Positions 26,079-35,207 are shown, numbered from the stretch's first letter. The stretch is 64,000 nt of DNA from CAZFDT01 sp964518335 (GCA_964518335.1 CAZFDT010000001.1:62001-126000); one strand, 5' to 3'. Notes: generated by a model not told the origin, from the sequence alone. Numbers and translations are program-made.

Positions 26079-27278
26079 TCAGCGATCCTTGTAGAGTCTG
26101 CGGCAGGCCAGCGGCGTCTTGCCTGTCGCCGCGCGGATGGCCTTGGACATGCGATCGGGCCGACCGTAGCCCGATTGCATGGCCACCTCGGCCATGCTCA
26201 GTGTGGTGCTCGCCAGCAGGTCCATGGCCAGAGCAACGCGAAGGCGATGAATCTCGTCCAGCGGGGAGCGTTGCAGCACCTCCTGAAAGCAACGCTCAAG
26301 ATGACGGCGGGAAACCCCCAGGTGGTCGATGACCTGCGAGACGTTGACGCCCTGGCCCAGGTTGTCACGGATGTAGTGGAGGGCATCTGCAACGATGGGG
26401 TTCTTGGCGGCGATTACATCGGTGGAGAGTCGAGAGACCACGCCCACGGGAGGAAAGATGACGGTTCGCGTCGGATCGCGCCGGCCGCTGAACTGATCGT
26501 CGAGCATCTGGGCGGCGACGTAGCCGCGCTGTTCGGAGGCCGTGTCAATGCTTGACAGGGGCGGGTTGGCCGTCTCGCAGAGAATCTGGCCGTTGTGAAC
26601 GCCCAGGATCGCCACTTGTTCGGGGATGCGAACGCCCGCGAGCTGGCATTCGTTGGCGAGATCGAACGCGACAGGGTCGTAGGCGGCGAAGACGGCGATG
26701 GGTTTAGGCAGATCGAGAAGCCATTGCAGATCGGAGGATTTGATGGGTTTGCCGTGCATGGCGTCGTTGGCGCGCGTCAGGACGCCGGCGCGCAGTGGGA
26801 AGTAGCAGAAGTCAGTTGCAGCTTGCTCCAGCCGCTGGCGGAAGCCACGCTCGCGCTCCGACGTATAGTTGGCATGCGGTTGCACTTTGCGCGGGATCGG
26901 CACCATGGGCTCGGCCCGGAGGTAGCCGAAATTGGTGAAGCCGCGGCTCAGGAAGTATTCGGCGGCCATACGTCCGCATTGATAATCGTCCACAAGGACG
27001 CAAGGCAATCGTCCGACATGGCTATTGCGGGTCATGTTGACGGCAGCCAGGCGCCGCTGTCGGATCACATCGAGATACCGATGGTGATTGAGCAGGCCTA
27101 TCATGCCATCGATCTTTGCTTTGCGAAGCGAGTCCTGTCGTGGGGGTTTACGCGGATCGCAGAATGTAATCACCCATCGGCGATGCCGTGCGAACCGGCA
27201 GATGCCGCGCACAATCTCCCAGCCGTGGATGTGCCCGGGCATCAGAACCAGCCAGACGTGCTTGACCACCGGCTTCAT
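26079..27278 (-). CDS. AraC-family regulator with XylR-type periplasmic-binding-like sensor domain
   Basis: A 399-residue regulator. Residues ~10-280 form a LacI/XylR-like sugar-binding domain (MPGHIHGWEIVRGICRFARHRRW, IDGMIGLLNH, PCVLVDDYQCGRMAAEYFLSRGF, AILGVHNGQILCETANPPLSSID). The C-terminal ~100 residues are two AraC helix-turn-helix motifs (VSQVIDHLGVSRRHLERCFQ and MAEVAMQSGYGRPDRMSKAIRAATG). ATG 27278 is used because upstream codons are not conserved-looking. It is divergent from two PEP-CTERM genes, with direct repeats in the gap. The ligand, probably a sugar, is unknown. It converges with the FemAB gene. Confidence 0.9.
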   Translation of the reverse strand: MKPVVKHVWLVLMPGHIHGWEIVRGICRFARHRRWVITFCDPRKPPRQDSLRKAKIDGMIGLLNHHRYLDVIRQRRLAAVNMTRNSHVGRLPCVLVDDYQCGRMAAEYFLSRGFTNFGYLRAEPMVPIPRKVQPHANYTSERERGFRQRLEQAATDFCYFPLRAGVLTRANDAMHGKPIKSSDLQWLLDLPKPIAVFAAYDPVAFDLANECQLAGVRIPEQVAILGVHNGQILCETANPPLSSIDTASEQRGYVAAQMLDDQFSGRRDPTRTVIFPPVGVVSRLSTDVIAAKNPIVADALHYIRDNLGQGVNVSQVIDHLGVSRRHLERCFQEVLQRSPLDEIHRLRVALAMDLLASTTLSMAEVAMQSGYGRPDRMSKAIRAATGKTPLACRRLYKDR

Positions 27279-27310
27279 GGCTGAATTGTAGTACCTCACT
27301 GGTCCGGGCG

Positions 27311-27342
27311 GTGTGACGCATTTTCGGTAGAAGTGTGGCGCA
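27311..27342 (+). promoter_or_regulatory. Candidate AraC/XylR operator: direct repeat GTGTGRCGCA, 22-bp period
   Basis: GTGTGACGCA (27311-27320) and GTGTGGCGCA (27333-27342) are in direct orientation 22 bp apart, as expected for an AraC-type dimer. An AT-rich -10-like TACATATAAA lies about 35 bases downstream (27374-27383) without a good -35, consistent with an activated promoter for the PEP-CTERM genes. Confidence 0.6.
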
Positions 27343-27527
27343 CTTGTGTCTGGCATCGTGGGGATCTCGAGGCTACATATAAAAACGTTGACTCGTGAAA
27401 GGCGCACGTGCAACCGGGTATCGGCAGGTCTGTGGAGAGTCTGGCGCGTGCGACAGTGGACTTCGATTCAACGGATACCGCACCGTGTGTTGCGGCAGGT
27501 CATCTTCTACATGAACGGAGGTCAACG

Positions 27528-28274
27528 ATGCGCATGAACAGAATGGGGATGCTGTCCGGACTGCTGGGCTGTGCAGGCTTGGCGCTGGCGTTGCCCGCGC
27601 ACGCTGCGGTGGTCTATCTCGACCTGGGTGCCAATGCGATCCAGGGCGGCGCTCCTCCGGCAGGCTACGAAAGCCACGTCTATTCGTGGAACACGGTCCA
27701 GCCCACAGGCGGTTTCAGCATCGCCGACCTGGTGGACAGCGCGGGCAACAGCACGGGCCTGGGCGTAACGGTCAGCGATCAGTTCAAAGGCACCAATTCC
27801 AGCGGGCCCACTGCGCCGGCGGGCAGCGGCATGGAGTTCTGGCAGGGCGCCAACGATTCGCTCTACCTCGCGCGCAACAACGCCCAGCCCCCCAACGAAG
27901 TGACCGGCGGCATCACATTCACGGGGCTGGACCCCAATGCTACCTACGACATCAAGATGCTCGGGGCGCACAACAATCTCACCCTGTCGGCACGATACCT
28001 ATCCATCACCGTCACCGGCGAGAGTGTTACCAACCTGCCGGAGTACCTGACCACCACGCATAATGGGAGCAACACCATCTCGGCTCTGGATATCGTGCCC
28101 AGTGAAACCGGCACTATCGTCATCGACTTCGCCTTCGGGCCTTCCACGGCGGCAGGGGACAGTTTCGTTTACATCAACGCGATCAAGTTGACCGCCAACG
28201 CTATTCCCGAGCCGACGTCGATAGCGCTACTGGGTGCAGGTGCCGTTGGTCTGCTTGTCCGCCGCCGTCGCTAG
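27528..28274 (+). CDS. PEP-CTERM sorting-domain protein of unknown function
   Basis: A 248-residue exported protein. A perfect GGAGGT box lies 5 bases before ATG 27528. It has a signal peptide (MRMNRMGMLSGLLGCAGLALALPAHA), a beta-rich body with a VTGGITFTGLDPNATYDIKMLG segment, and the C-terminal signal IPEPTSIALLGAGAVGLLVRRRR: Pro-Glu-Pro, a hydrophobic helix and an Arg tail. Exosortase is expected to cleave and process this signal. It is the first gene downstream of the candidate XylR operator and lies 117 bases before the next PEP-CTERM gene. The body matches no enzyme family I recognise. Confidence 0.9.
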   Translation: MRMNRMGMLSGLLGCAGLALALPAHAAVVYLDLGANAIQGGAPPAGYESHVYSWNTVQPTGGFSIADLVDSAGNSTGLGVTVSDQFKGTNSSGPTAPAGSGMEFWQGANDSLYLARNNAQPPNEVTGGITFTGLDPNATYDIKMLGAHNNLTLSARYLSITVTGESVTNLPEYLTTTHNGSNTISALDIVPSETGTIVIDFAFGPSTAAGDSFVYINAIKLTANAIPEPTSIALLGAGAVGLLVRRRR

Positions 28275-28391
28275 GCCCGCGTGCTGGATTGCCTCCTTCC
28301 GCGCGGGGGTCATCTGCGCGTCCCTCCGATGATCCCCACGCTTTCTCCGCGCCTTGTCTTTTGTTCCTCAGGCCAACTCAGGAGTCTTCCG

Positions 28392-29726
28392 ATGCAATGC
28401 GAACTCGCGTGGTGCGCGGCCTTTCGTCGGCTCGCCCGACTGGTGAGTCTCATCATGGTGGGCATGGTCACATCAACGCCTGTTCTGGCGCAAGGCACGA
28501 CCTACAACTGGGACGATCCCAACTCCAGCCGCCTCACCCGAATGTGGGTTCCCCAAAGCCTGTCCACCGTTCGCGGTATTCTCATCATCGGCAACGGCGC
28601 CGGCGGAAGCTCGCTCAGCGAAACCAGCGCCGTGCGCAATCAACGTTTCGCCGAAGAGCATGGGTTTGCCGTTATCGGAACATCCGGCTGGGGCTTCTTC
28701 TCTGGAGGCACCACCGAGATCAGCGTGTGGAACCAGCAGTTGGCCGATCTGGCTGCCGTCAGCGGTCATCCCGAACTCGTCCACGCGCCTTGGGCTCCGA
28801 TCGGGCTGTCCAACGGTGGTCAGATGTCCTATGGCTTCAACTTTCACCATCCCGAGAAGACCATTGCCTTCATCGCCAACAAGGGCGAGTTCTATACCGG
28901 CGGTTTCCCGCCCAGTGGTCATGCCGGCCTCATGACGCCCGGCATTCTCATCGCCGGCGAGAACGACACCACCTCCCGTCGCAACAGCATCAGGAACATC
29001 TTCACCAACAATCGCCCGCGACCGGCGCTGTGGGCCTGGGTCGAGCAGGAGAACACCGGCCATTCCAAGCTCGCCAACGACCTCGTCTTCCCGTTCATGG
29101 CTGAGGCCATTCGCCTTCGCTATCCCGCCAACCAGGCCCCCACGGCCACCAGCGGCGTCACGCTGGCCACGCTTAGCGAACAACAGGGCTGGCTCGCAGA
29201 CAACACCACGTGGACCACGGGTTTGACGCACATTGATTCCTGGCAGAATTACAGCGGCACCAAGTCCTCGGCCAGTTGGTTGATGAATGAAAACATGGCC
29301 CACATCTATCGCGCGTTCTCCTCGTATGACAAACTCGTGGATTTCCAGTTCACGCCGTCATCGGTCGGCAACACCGAGGTGTTCTACAGCAACGACAACC
29401 TGGTGAGTTTCGACGACCCGCTGACCGTGACGCTGCGTATCAATACGTCTCAGGTTCCCGATTGGACGAAGGTGGAACTGTTCAACTACGCGCAGAGTCT
29501 GGCGGTGATTGCGGGTACGGGATCGCTGCAGAACGACGCGATATTCAACGTCACGCTGCCGGGGGCGGGGGTGTACGGCCTGTCGGCACTGGTGACGCAC
29601 GCCGATGGCGTCACTGTGAGCACCACCGGCGTGAAGGCGTTTATTGCCGTGCCCGAGCCGTCAAGCCTCATGCTGCTGGCGGCAGGTGTGCTGCTGCTGC
29701 GTCGTCGTGTGGAGCGGACGGGGTGA
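28392..29726 (+). CDS. PEP-CTERM protein with alpha/beta-hydrolase domain
   Basis: A 444-residue protein. AGGAG lies about 8 bases before ATG 28392. The signal peptide ends around TPVLAQG. Residues ~55-250 have an alpha/beta-hydrolase pattern: GILIIGNGAGGSS near the oxyanion region, nucleophile Ser140 in GLSNGGQ, a likely acid at GENDTT (Asp192) and a His in NTGHSK (His224). A beta-sandwich-like region follows (~360-420), and the C-terminal sorting signal is VPEPSSLMLLAAGVLLLRRR. It is probably a surface esterase or depolymerase; the substrate is not known. The body is somewhat less GC-rich than neighbouring genes. Confidence 0.85.
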   Translation: MQCELAWCAAFRRLARLVSLIMVGMVTSTPVLAQGTTYNWDDPNSSRLTRMWVPQSLSTVRGILIIGNGAGGSSLSETSAVRNQRFAEEHGFAVIGTSGWGFFSGGTTEISVWNQQLADLAAVSGHPELVHAPWAPIGLSNGGQMSYGFNFHHPEKTIAFIANKGEFYTGGFPPSGHAGLMTPGILIAGENDTTSRRNSIRNIFTNNRPRPALWAWVEQENTGHSKLANDLVFPFMAEAIRLRYPANQAPTATSGVTLATLSEQQGWLADNTTWTTGLTHIDSWQNYSGTKSSASWLMNENMAHIYRAFSSYDKLVDFQFTPSSVGNTEVFYSNDNLVSFDDPLTVTLRINTSQVPDWTKVELFNYAQSLAVIAGTGSLQNDAIFNVTLPGAGVYGLSALVTHADGVTVSTTGVKAFIAVPEPSSLMLLAAGVLLLRRRVERTG

Positions 29727-29754
29727 ACCTTGTGGGCCAGATTGCGGCTGAGCG

Positions 29755-31422
29755 TCAATGGGCTTTGGCCAGCTCCGGCATCAGCGGCGCCGTTTGCGGC
29801 TTGAGTTCGAAGGGGAGGATGAGGCTGAACGTGGCGCCCTGGCCGGGGGCGGAGTCGAGGTCGATGCGGCCGCCCAGGAGTCGGGCCAGGTCGCGGCTGA
29901 TGGTCAGGCCCAGGCCGGTGCCGCCGTGTTGTTTGGTGACGCTGGGGTCGAGCTGGGTGAACTTGTCGAAGATGCGGTCGTGGTCACGTGGGTCGATGCC
30001 GGGGCCGGTGTCCTTGACGCTGATCTTGACGTGGGTGGGCTCGAAGCCGTCGCCTTCGCTGCGACGAGCGGGCATGGGAGGGACGGTGTCGGCGCTGACG
30101 TGCACCGAGCCGCCGTCGGGCGAGAACTTGACCGCGTTGGACAGGAAGTTGAAGAGGATTTGCTGCAGTCGGCCCGCGTCGGTGCGCAACAGCGGGATGC
30201 CCGGTCTCGACCGCAGCACCATCTCGATGTTGCGTTTCTCGGCCTGCGGACGCATCAGGTTCACCAGGCCCTCGCACGTGTCGGCCACGCTCACGGCGCC
30301 GATGTTCAGGTCCATGCGGCCGGCCTCGATCTTCGCCAGGTCCAGCAGGTCGTTGATCAGGTCCAGCAGTCGGCGGCTGGACGTGATGATGTTGCGCAGA
30401 TAGCGCTTGCGCTTGTCCACCGCCGCGGCCTCGACGCCCGCCGGAGGGTCGGCGGGCAGCGCGTCCTCGAGCACCTCGGCGAATCCGATGATCGAGTTCA
30501 GCGGCGTGCGCAGCTCGTGCGACACGTTGGCCAGGAACTCGCCCTTGATCTTGTTGGCCTCGAACAGCGCGACGTTGGTTTCCGCCAGCTCGTTGAGCCG
30601 CAGGTCCAGGCTCTTCTTGGCCGACGACAGGTCGTCGTGGCTCTCCTCCAGGCGATCGAGCATGGTGTTGAACATGTCCGAAAGCTGCTCGAACTCGTCG
30701 CCGGTGTTGATGTCGCTGCGCGTCTTGAGGTTGCCTTCGGACACCTGCTCGGCATAGCGGCGCAGCAGCCGCACGGGCGAGAGGATCAGCCGCGTGGTGA
30801 TGAACCAGAACGTGCCGATGGCCAGCAGCCCGGCGAGCAGGCCCGCAGCGATGACGTAGATGCGGTTGAGCATGAGCTGTCGCCGCACGTGCTCGCCGCG
30901 CAGGTCCACCACGAGGATGCGTCGCAGGGGATCGGCGTCAGCCGCGTCGTTGGCGGCGGCGGGACGCGGCACGCCGTCGGCGTCCGGCTCGTTCGTGCGC
31001 TGCACGTGCGACTGGCGGATCGCCCGCACATAGCGCAGCACCGGCTCGCCGTCCTCGTCGGCCAGATCCTTGCTGTATTCGCTGCTGCCGCGCGTCCGCA
31101 GACGATGCACCGCCTTGGCGATGAACTCGTCGCGCTCGCCCGCCGCGGCGAAGTCGGCCTCATCGATCAACGTCAGCCTCAGGCTCCGCGCCGTCGCAGC
31201 GCTGTCGCCCGCTTCGGTCGCCGTCACCTCCGCGCCCAGCTCGATGCGGCCTTCCAGCCACGCTTCCGCCAGCTTCCGCGCCGTCGCCTCCTGACCCTCC
31301 CGCACCAGCGTGCGCATCCGCAGCCAACCCACCGACAGCGCCGCCACCAGGATCAGCAGCACCGCGCCGCCGAACAGCAGTTGGCATTTGTTGGCGAGAC
31401 TGATGCGAACACGCTTGGCCAC
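29755..31422 (-). CDS. Membrane sensor histidine kinase
   Basis: A 555-residue two-component kinase. TM1 is LLFGGAVLLILVAALSVGWL, followed by a periplasmic sensor region (~35-185) and TM2 IYVIAAGLLAGLLAIGTFWFI. A HAMP linker (RLILSPVRLLRRYAEQVSEG) and coiled coil lead to the H-box FLANVSHELRTPLNSIIGF. The ATPase domain has the N-box LFNFLSNAVKFSP, G1 DTGPGID and G2 HGGTGLGLTIS. No response regulator gene is adjacent, so its partner is unknown. It converges with the preceding PEP-CTERM gene and lies downstream of the glycogen-synthase-like gene. Confidence 0.93.
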   Translation of the reverse strand: MAKRVRISLANKCQLLFGGAVLLILVAALSVGWLRMRTLVREGQEATARKLAEAWLEGRIELGAEVTATEAGDSAATARSLRLTLIDEADFAAAGERDEFIAKAVHRLRTRGSSEYSKDLADEDGEPVLRYVRAIRQSHVQRTNEPDADGVPRPAAANDAADADPLRRILVVDLRGEHVRRQLMLNRIYVIAAGLLAGLLAIGTFWFITTRLILSPVRLLRRYAEQVSEGNLKTRSDINTGDEFEQLSDMFNTMLDRLEESHDDLSSAKKSLDLRLNELAETNVALFEANKIKGEFLANVSHELRTPLNSIIGFAEVLEDALPADPPAGVEAAAVDKRKRYLRNIITSSRRLLDLINDLLDLAKIEAGRMDLNIGAVSVADTCEGLVNLMRPQAEKRNIEMVLRSRPGIPLLRTDAGRLQQILFNFLSNAVKFSPDGGSVHVSADTVPPMPARRSEGDGFEPTHVKISVKDTGPGIDPRDHDRIFDKFTQLDPSVTKQHGGTGLGLTISRDLARLLGGRIDLDSAPGQGATFSLILPFELKPQTAPLMPELAKAH

Positions 31423-31493
31423 GCGATGATTTTAGTGAGACACCCGTCCCGATGCCTGCAGCCCGCACTTGACGCGCATCGCCCGACGCCGAT

Positions 31494-33404
31494 TCACTTG
31501 TTGTTGTCGCTGCCGGGCTTCTTCACGATCCGGCGCAGCATCGGCAGCAGCGCCTCCTCGAACACGTTGTCCCAGCCCATTTTCGCCACCAGCGCCTGGC
31601 CGCGCTGGATGAACTCGCGGCGGGCCTTGTCGTCCCAGGGCATGCGCACCATGATCTGCGTCGCCACCGCCTCGGCCACATGCTCCTCGATCGCGTCGCG
31701 CTGCAAGCGCGTCATGGCTTTGAGTTCGTCCATGGACATGCCCTTGCCCGGCGAGGTGAAGTCGGCGCAGATCACGTTGGGCGTGTCCCTGTGGTGGGTC
31801 ACGTGCTCGACGAAGCCCTCGCAGCCGCACACGTTGCTGATGACGCAGATCGCCCCCGCGCCCAGCGGTTCGAGCGGGCTGATGCCGAACGGTTCATACG
31901 TCGCCATGCCGAACTCGACGTCCGTCGCCGTGCGGAAGTGCCCGATGTGCATGCCCGCCGGCAGCCTCGATCCGATGCGGTCGCGCGACCAGCCGAACTG
32001 ATTCACCAGCACCACCTGCACATTCTGATGACTCTTGTTGAACGGCTCGATCATCTGGTGCAGATCGACCTCCGGCCCGACCAGGTCGGGATAGCCCTCG
32101 CGGTGTTGGCGCGGCCAGCCGTAGCTCTGCTCCATGTTCCGCACGTCCTGCGGCCGCCGCACGCCCCCGGCCGTCGTGAGAATGTACAGCACCGCCTTCT
32201 TGCCGATCTCCCCGAGCTGCGCGTCCAGGTGATGGCACACCTTCATGTCCCGCCACAGACCCTTGCTGATGACCGGCCGCGTCACGTGCGTCAGCAGCAC
32301 GTCGGGCGTCCACTCCAACAGTGCCGTGGAATAGTCCAGCAGCATCTTCCGCGCCGCCAGCTTCTCCTTGAGCGTCACGTCGTGGGCCGGCAGCCCGTTG
32401 TACACCACCTCGATCGGGTGCTCGCTAAACGGCTGGTTGAGAAAGCGCAGCTCATCGCGCGTGCGGTCGCCCACCGCGATCACCCCGTCGCACAGGTGCG
32501 CCCGGCTCACCAGCGCGTGGCGCAGGAAGTGGTCGAGCTTGCCGAACACATCCTCGACGAACTGGCCCCGCGGCATCGCCTGGTCGAGCACGTTGTAGAA
32601 CATGGTGTCGTGCCCGGGGTGGTCCTCGACGATGCGCCGCGCCGTCGAGCACTCGTGGGCGTGAAACACCGTGCGGAACGCGTTGTGCCCGTCCAGGATC
32701 GCCTGCAACGCCGCGGGCATGCCCATGAACTCGTGGCTGAACAGCACGCACGGCAGCTCCTCCTCGTCGAGCAGCGCCAGCAGCGCGTAATACGCCGGCT
32801 CCGCCAGGCGGGCGTACTCCTCGAAGTCCCACGACTTCTCGTACTTCGACGAATCGATCCCGAACGTCTCCCACAACCGCAGCTTGAACACGTTGAGCCG
32901 GTCAGGATTGGCCCGGAACACATCAATGAGCAGCACCTCGGCCTCGCCCGTCAGGCCCGTGCCCGGCGGGGCGTAGTGCCGCTTGCCGTACACGATCGCC
33001 ACGTTGAACGCCCATTCGACCGGCCGAAACTTGCCCCCCAACCCCAACACGTCGATCCCGTCGATCGAGCTGTACAGCACCGTGCCCTGCTCGCCCAGTC
33101 GCTTCTCCGGCGACACCGCCAGGTGCGCCTGCGTCGGCCCGACCAGTATCGAGCGGCGAACATGCTTTTGGTACACCGCGCTGGTCATCAGCCCCTCGAG
33201 CACCGTGCCGATGCCCCCGAGCTGTTCCACCGCCTCGTGCGTCACGTGCGCCAGCGTCAGGCGATGATCGTTCGCCTTCACCGACCGCTTGGCTTTCCGC
33301 TTGGTCCTGGCCGCCGGCGGCAACGCAGGCTTGGCCCGCCCCTTCTTCCCCGCCTTCTTCGCAACCTTCTTGCCCGCCGCCTTCTTCTGATGCTTCTTTG
33401 CCAT
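31494..33404 (-). CDS. Glycogen-synthase-like glycosyltransferase (GT3/GT5-like) with Lys-rich N-terminal tail
   Basis: A 636-residue GT-B enzyme. Residues 1-45 are extremely Lys/Ala/Arg-rich (MAKKHQKKAAGKKVAKKAGK), like a histone H1-type nucleic-acid-binding tail. The catalytic part begins LAHVTHEAVEQLGGIGTVLEGL, with the KxGG-type loop seen as QLGGIG, and ends with MATYEPFGISPLEPLGAGAICVIS, matching the E-X7-E donor-binding motif of glycogen synthases and GT4 relatives. It probably elongates an alpha-glucan from a nucleotide sugar. ATG 33404 starts the basic tail; ATG 33425 would add seven residues. Confidence 0.82.
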   Translation of the reverse strand: MAKKHQKKAAGKKVAKKAGKKGRAKPALPPAARTKRKAKRSVKANDHRLTLAHVTHEAVEQLGGIGTVLEGLMTSAVYQKHVRRSILVGPTQAHLAVSPEKRLGEQGTVLYSSIDGIDVLGLGGKFRPVEWAFNVAIVYGKRHYAPPGTGLTGEAEVLLIDVFRANPDRLNVFKLRLWETFGIDSSKYEKSWDFEEYARLAEPAYYALLALLDEEELPCVLFSHEFMGMPAALQAILDGHNAFRTVFHAHECSTARRIVEDHPGHDTMFYNVLDQAMPRGQFVEDVFGKLDHFLRHALVSRAHLCDGVIAVGDRTRDELRFLNQPFSEHPIEVVYNGLPAHDVTLKEKLAARKMLLDYSTALLEWTPDVLLTHVTRPVISKGLWRDMKVCHHLDAQLGEIGKKAVLYILTTAGGVRRPQDVRNMEQSYGWPRQHREGYPDLVGPEVDLHQMIEPFNKSHQNVQVVLVNQFGWSRDRIGSRLPAGMHIGHFRTATDVEFGMATYEPFGISPLEPLGAGAICVISNVCGCEGFVEHVTHHRDTPNVICADFTSPGKGMSMDELKAMTRLQRDAIEEHVAEAVATQIMVRMPWDDKARREFIQRGQALVAKMGWDNVFEEALLPMLRRIVKKPGSDNNK

Positions 33405-34041
33405 CCGTGGTCGTCCTTGTTTCAATTGCAGGCCCGGCCTTGACCGGCCGAGGCGCCCGGCAAGAATACCACGTCCACGCCGCCCACGTGGAACGCCCCC
33501 CCGGGAAGTTTTCCACAGGAATCGGGTAGCCTCAGCTTCCGGGGCTAATCGGAATCACTGGGTTTTCACCTTCACCACACGATGCTCCTGCCAGCATGGC
33601 AGGGCTCTTTCGGCGAAATGTCGGCCGCCGGATGCCGAACGTCGAATGTAAAAATGCACCACCGCATGTGATCCGCTCCCATTGCCATGCGCCTCCGACC
33701 CCCGACCCCCGACCCCCGAACCCCGCCTCCCGTGCCCTCCCCATTTTGCCCTTTGCATTTTGCATTCTTCCTTCCGACCCTGTTCCCTGCTCCCTGACCC
33801 CTGCCCCTCCCCCCGTCCACTGCAACACTTCATTCTACCCCCGCCCGGTGCGGCGCATAGTCCTCGCCGGGGATTTTTCCGGTGCAGGGACGAGGGATGA
33901 GGGACGAGGGACGAGGGCCAAAGCCCCGGCAGACGTCGTCGCGGGGCGCTGCGCTTGCCCGCTGATCCCTGATCGCTGGTCCCTGTCTCGCCGCCGCCGA
34001 GGGTACAATGGTTCCGCATCGTCTCCGCCGGGAGGTCCTAC
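33405..34041. other. Gene-free region of about 640 bases
   Basis: No convincing ORF with a ribosome site. It holds several blocks of degenerate heptanucleotide repeats (33620-33660, 33690-33810, 33888-33995), a TTCC/GGGG element at about 33495-33512 and the ribosome site of the next gene (GGAGGT, 34031-34036). Confidence 0.7.
33620..33995. repeat. Block of heptanucleotide short tandem repeats (STRR-like)
   Basis: Successive 7-base units of changing sequence: GACCCCC x3; TTTTGC(C/A)-type units around 33741-33768; TTCCCTG, CTCCCTG, ACCCCTG; GGGACGA/GGGATGA x4 (about 33891-33918); TGATCCC, TGATCGC, TGGTCCC (about 33963-33985). On the minus strand ACATTCG, ACGTTCG, GCATCCG occur around 33620-33650. 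They resemble the heptameric STRRs described in cyanobacteria. Confidence 0.7.
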
Positions 34042-35169
34042 ATGCATCGCCCACGGGCCGTGCCCGCCGCCACCTGCCGCACGATCAACGCCAGCGCATC
34101 CCACGGCTGCTGCAGTGAACCCATGTTCAGGGGCCGGCCCTGTCTCGGTACCCCACTCAACTGCTTCTGGCTTGTTGCGCTGGCTCTCGCGCCCGTTGTA
34201 GCCTGTCCGGTGCGGGCCGACGCCCAAGACCCGCCTCTTCAGATGACAATGGAACTCGCCAAGGACGAGATTGTGCTGGGGGAGCCATTACCGGTGCGTG
34301 TGACCCTGCGAAATGTCTCGGACCAAGTGCTCTACGTGTCGAGGTCGATCGACGCATTCGAACTGCTGGCAGGACCAGAGGGAGAGAAACTCAAGGATGC
34401 AGGTTTTACGCGAAAACACAGAATTGCAGGGGTGAGACCGCCTGTTGTTCTGGAAGAGAAGCAGAGTCATGACATCAGCGTCACTCTCTTCTTGTCATTG
34501 GATAATGCAGAATTGACGGGAGACGCGCAGGAAAGCCTGGTGTTCGACAAACCTGGTCTATACAAGGTGGTGGTGCGCTATGACATTGGGGATGTGGTGC
34601 TGGAGGAATCGTCTTCCATCCGGGTGAACGCCCCGCAAGGTGAAGACGCGCAGGCGTGGGACGTGTATCGAGATCAAGGCGTTCTCTTCTACTTGCACTA
34701 CAAAGGCGTGATGCCACCCCAAGCCGTGCAGATCCTCAAGCTCGATCTGGTAGAGACGAACAGGCGTATCGATGACATCGTCGCGCGGTTTCCCGAAACC
34801 ATCTATGGCCGAATACTTCAGGCGCAAAGAGAGGCGGAGAAGCCGCTTTTTCCCGATCCGCAAGCGGAGTTCGATCGGATTATGGCCAGGCTCAAATCCC
34901 AGCGGTATGACGTTGACGCCATCTGCATGGCGAACCGGGCGCTATACGACCAGGAAGTTAGACCCAGACGCTTGGCTCTGATCAACGAGGCGGCTGCGGG
35001 CCGTATCAGTTGGGAGCAATTTTATGCAGAACATGGAAGGCTTATTGAAGCGTTTGTCAAGAAGCACGGATCGCCCATGTCCGAGGAGAAGTGGAACGAG
35101 GTGCAGCAAATGAAGCGCGACGCCGGTATTGACGTTCCAGCGCAGCCTGACGCGGAATCGAAACCGTAG
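34042..35169 (+). CDS. Exported hypothetical protein, atypically AT-rich
   Basis: A 375-residue protein. ATG 34042 is set by GGAGGT 5 bases upstream. The N-terminus is long and ends in a hydrophobic stretch (CFWLVALALAPVVACPVRADAQ), probably a signal sequence used from here or from ATG 34123. Residues ~65-200 look like an Ig-like beta domain (MTMELAKDEIVLGEPLPVRVTLRNVSDQ), as in secreted proteins with intracellular-proteinase-inhibitor-like folds. The C-terminal half is helical and charged. The DNA is clearly less GC-rich than its neighbours, with more A/T third positions, hinting at recent acquisition. Function is not recognised. Confidence 0.75.
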   Translation: MHRPRAVPAATCRTINASASHGCCSEPMFRGRPCLGTPLNCFWLVALALAPVVACPVRADAQDPPLQMTMELAKDEIVLGEPLPVRVTLRNVSDQVLYVSRSIDAFELLAGPEGEKLKDAGFTRKHRIAGVRPPVVLEEKQSHDISVTLFLSLDNAELTGDAQESLVFDKPGLYKVVVRYDIGDVVLEESSSIRVNAPQGEDAQAWDVYRDQGVLFYLHYKGVMPPQAVQILKLDLVETNRRIDDIVARFPETIYGRILQAQREAEKPLFPDPQAEFDRIMARLKSQRYDVDAICMANRALYDQEVRPRRLALINEAAAGRISWEQFYAEHGRLIEAFVKKHGSPMSEEKWNEVQQMKRDAGIDVPAQPDAESKP

Positions 35170-35207
35170 TGGTATGGCTCGGCCGCAGCCGGGGGTACTG
35201 CCTGTGG

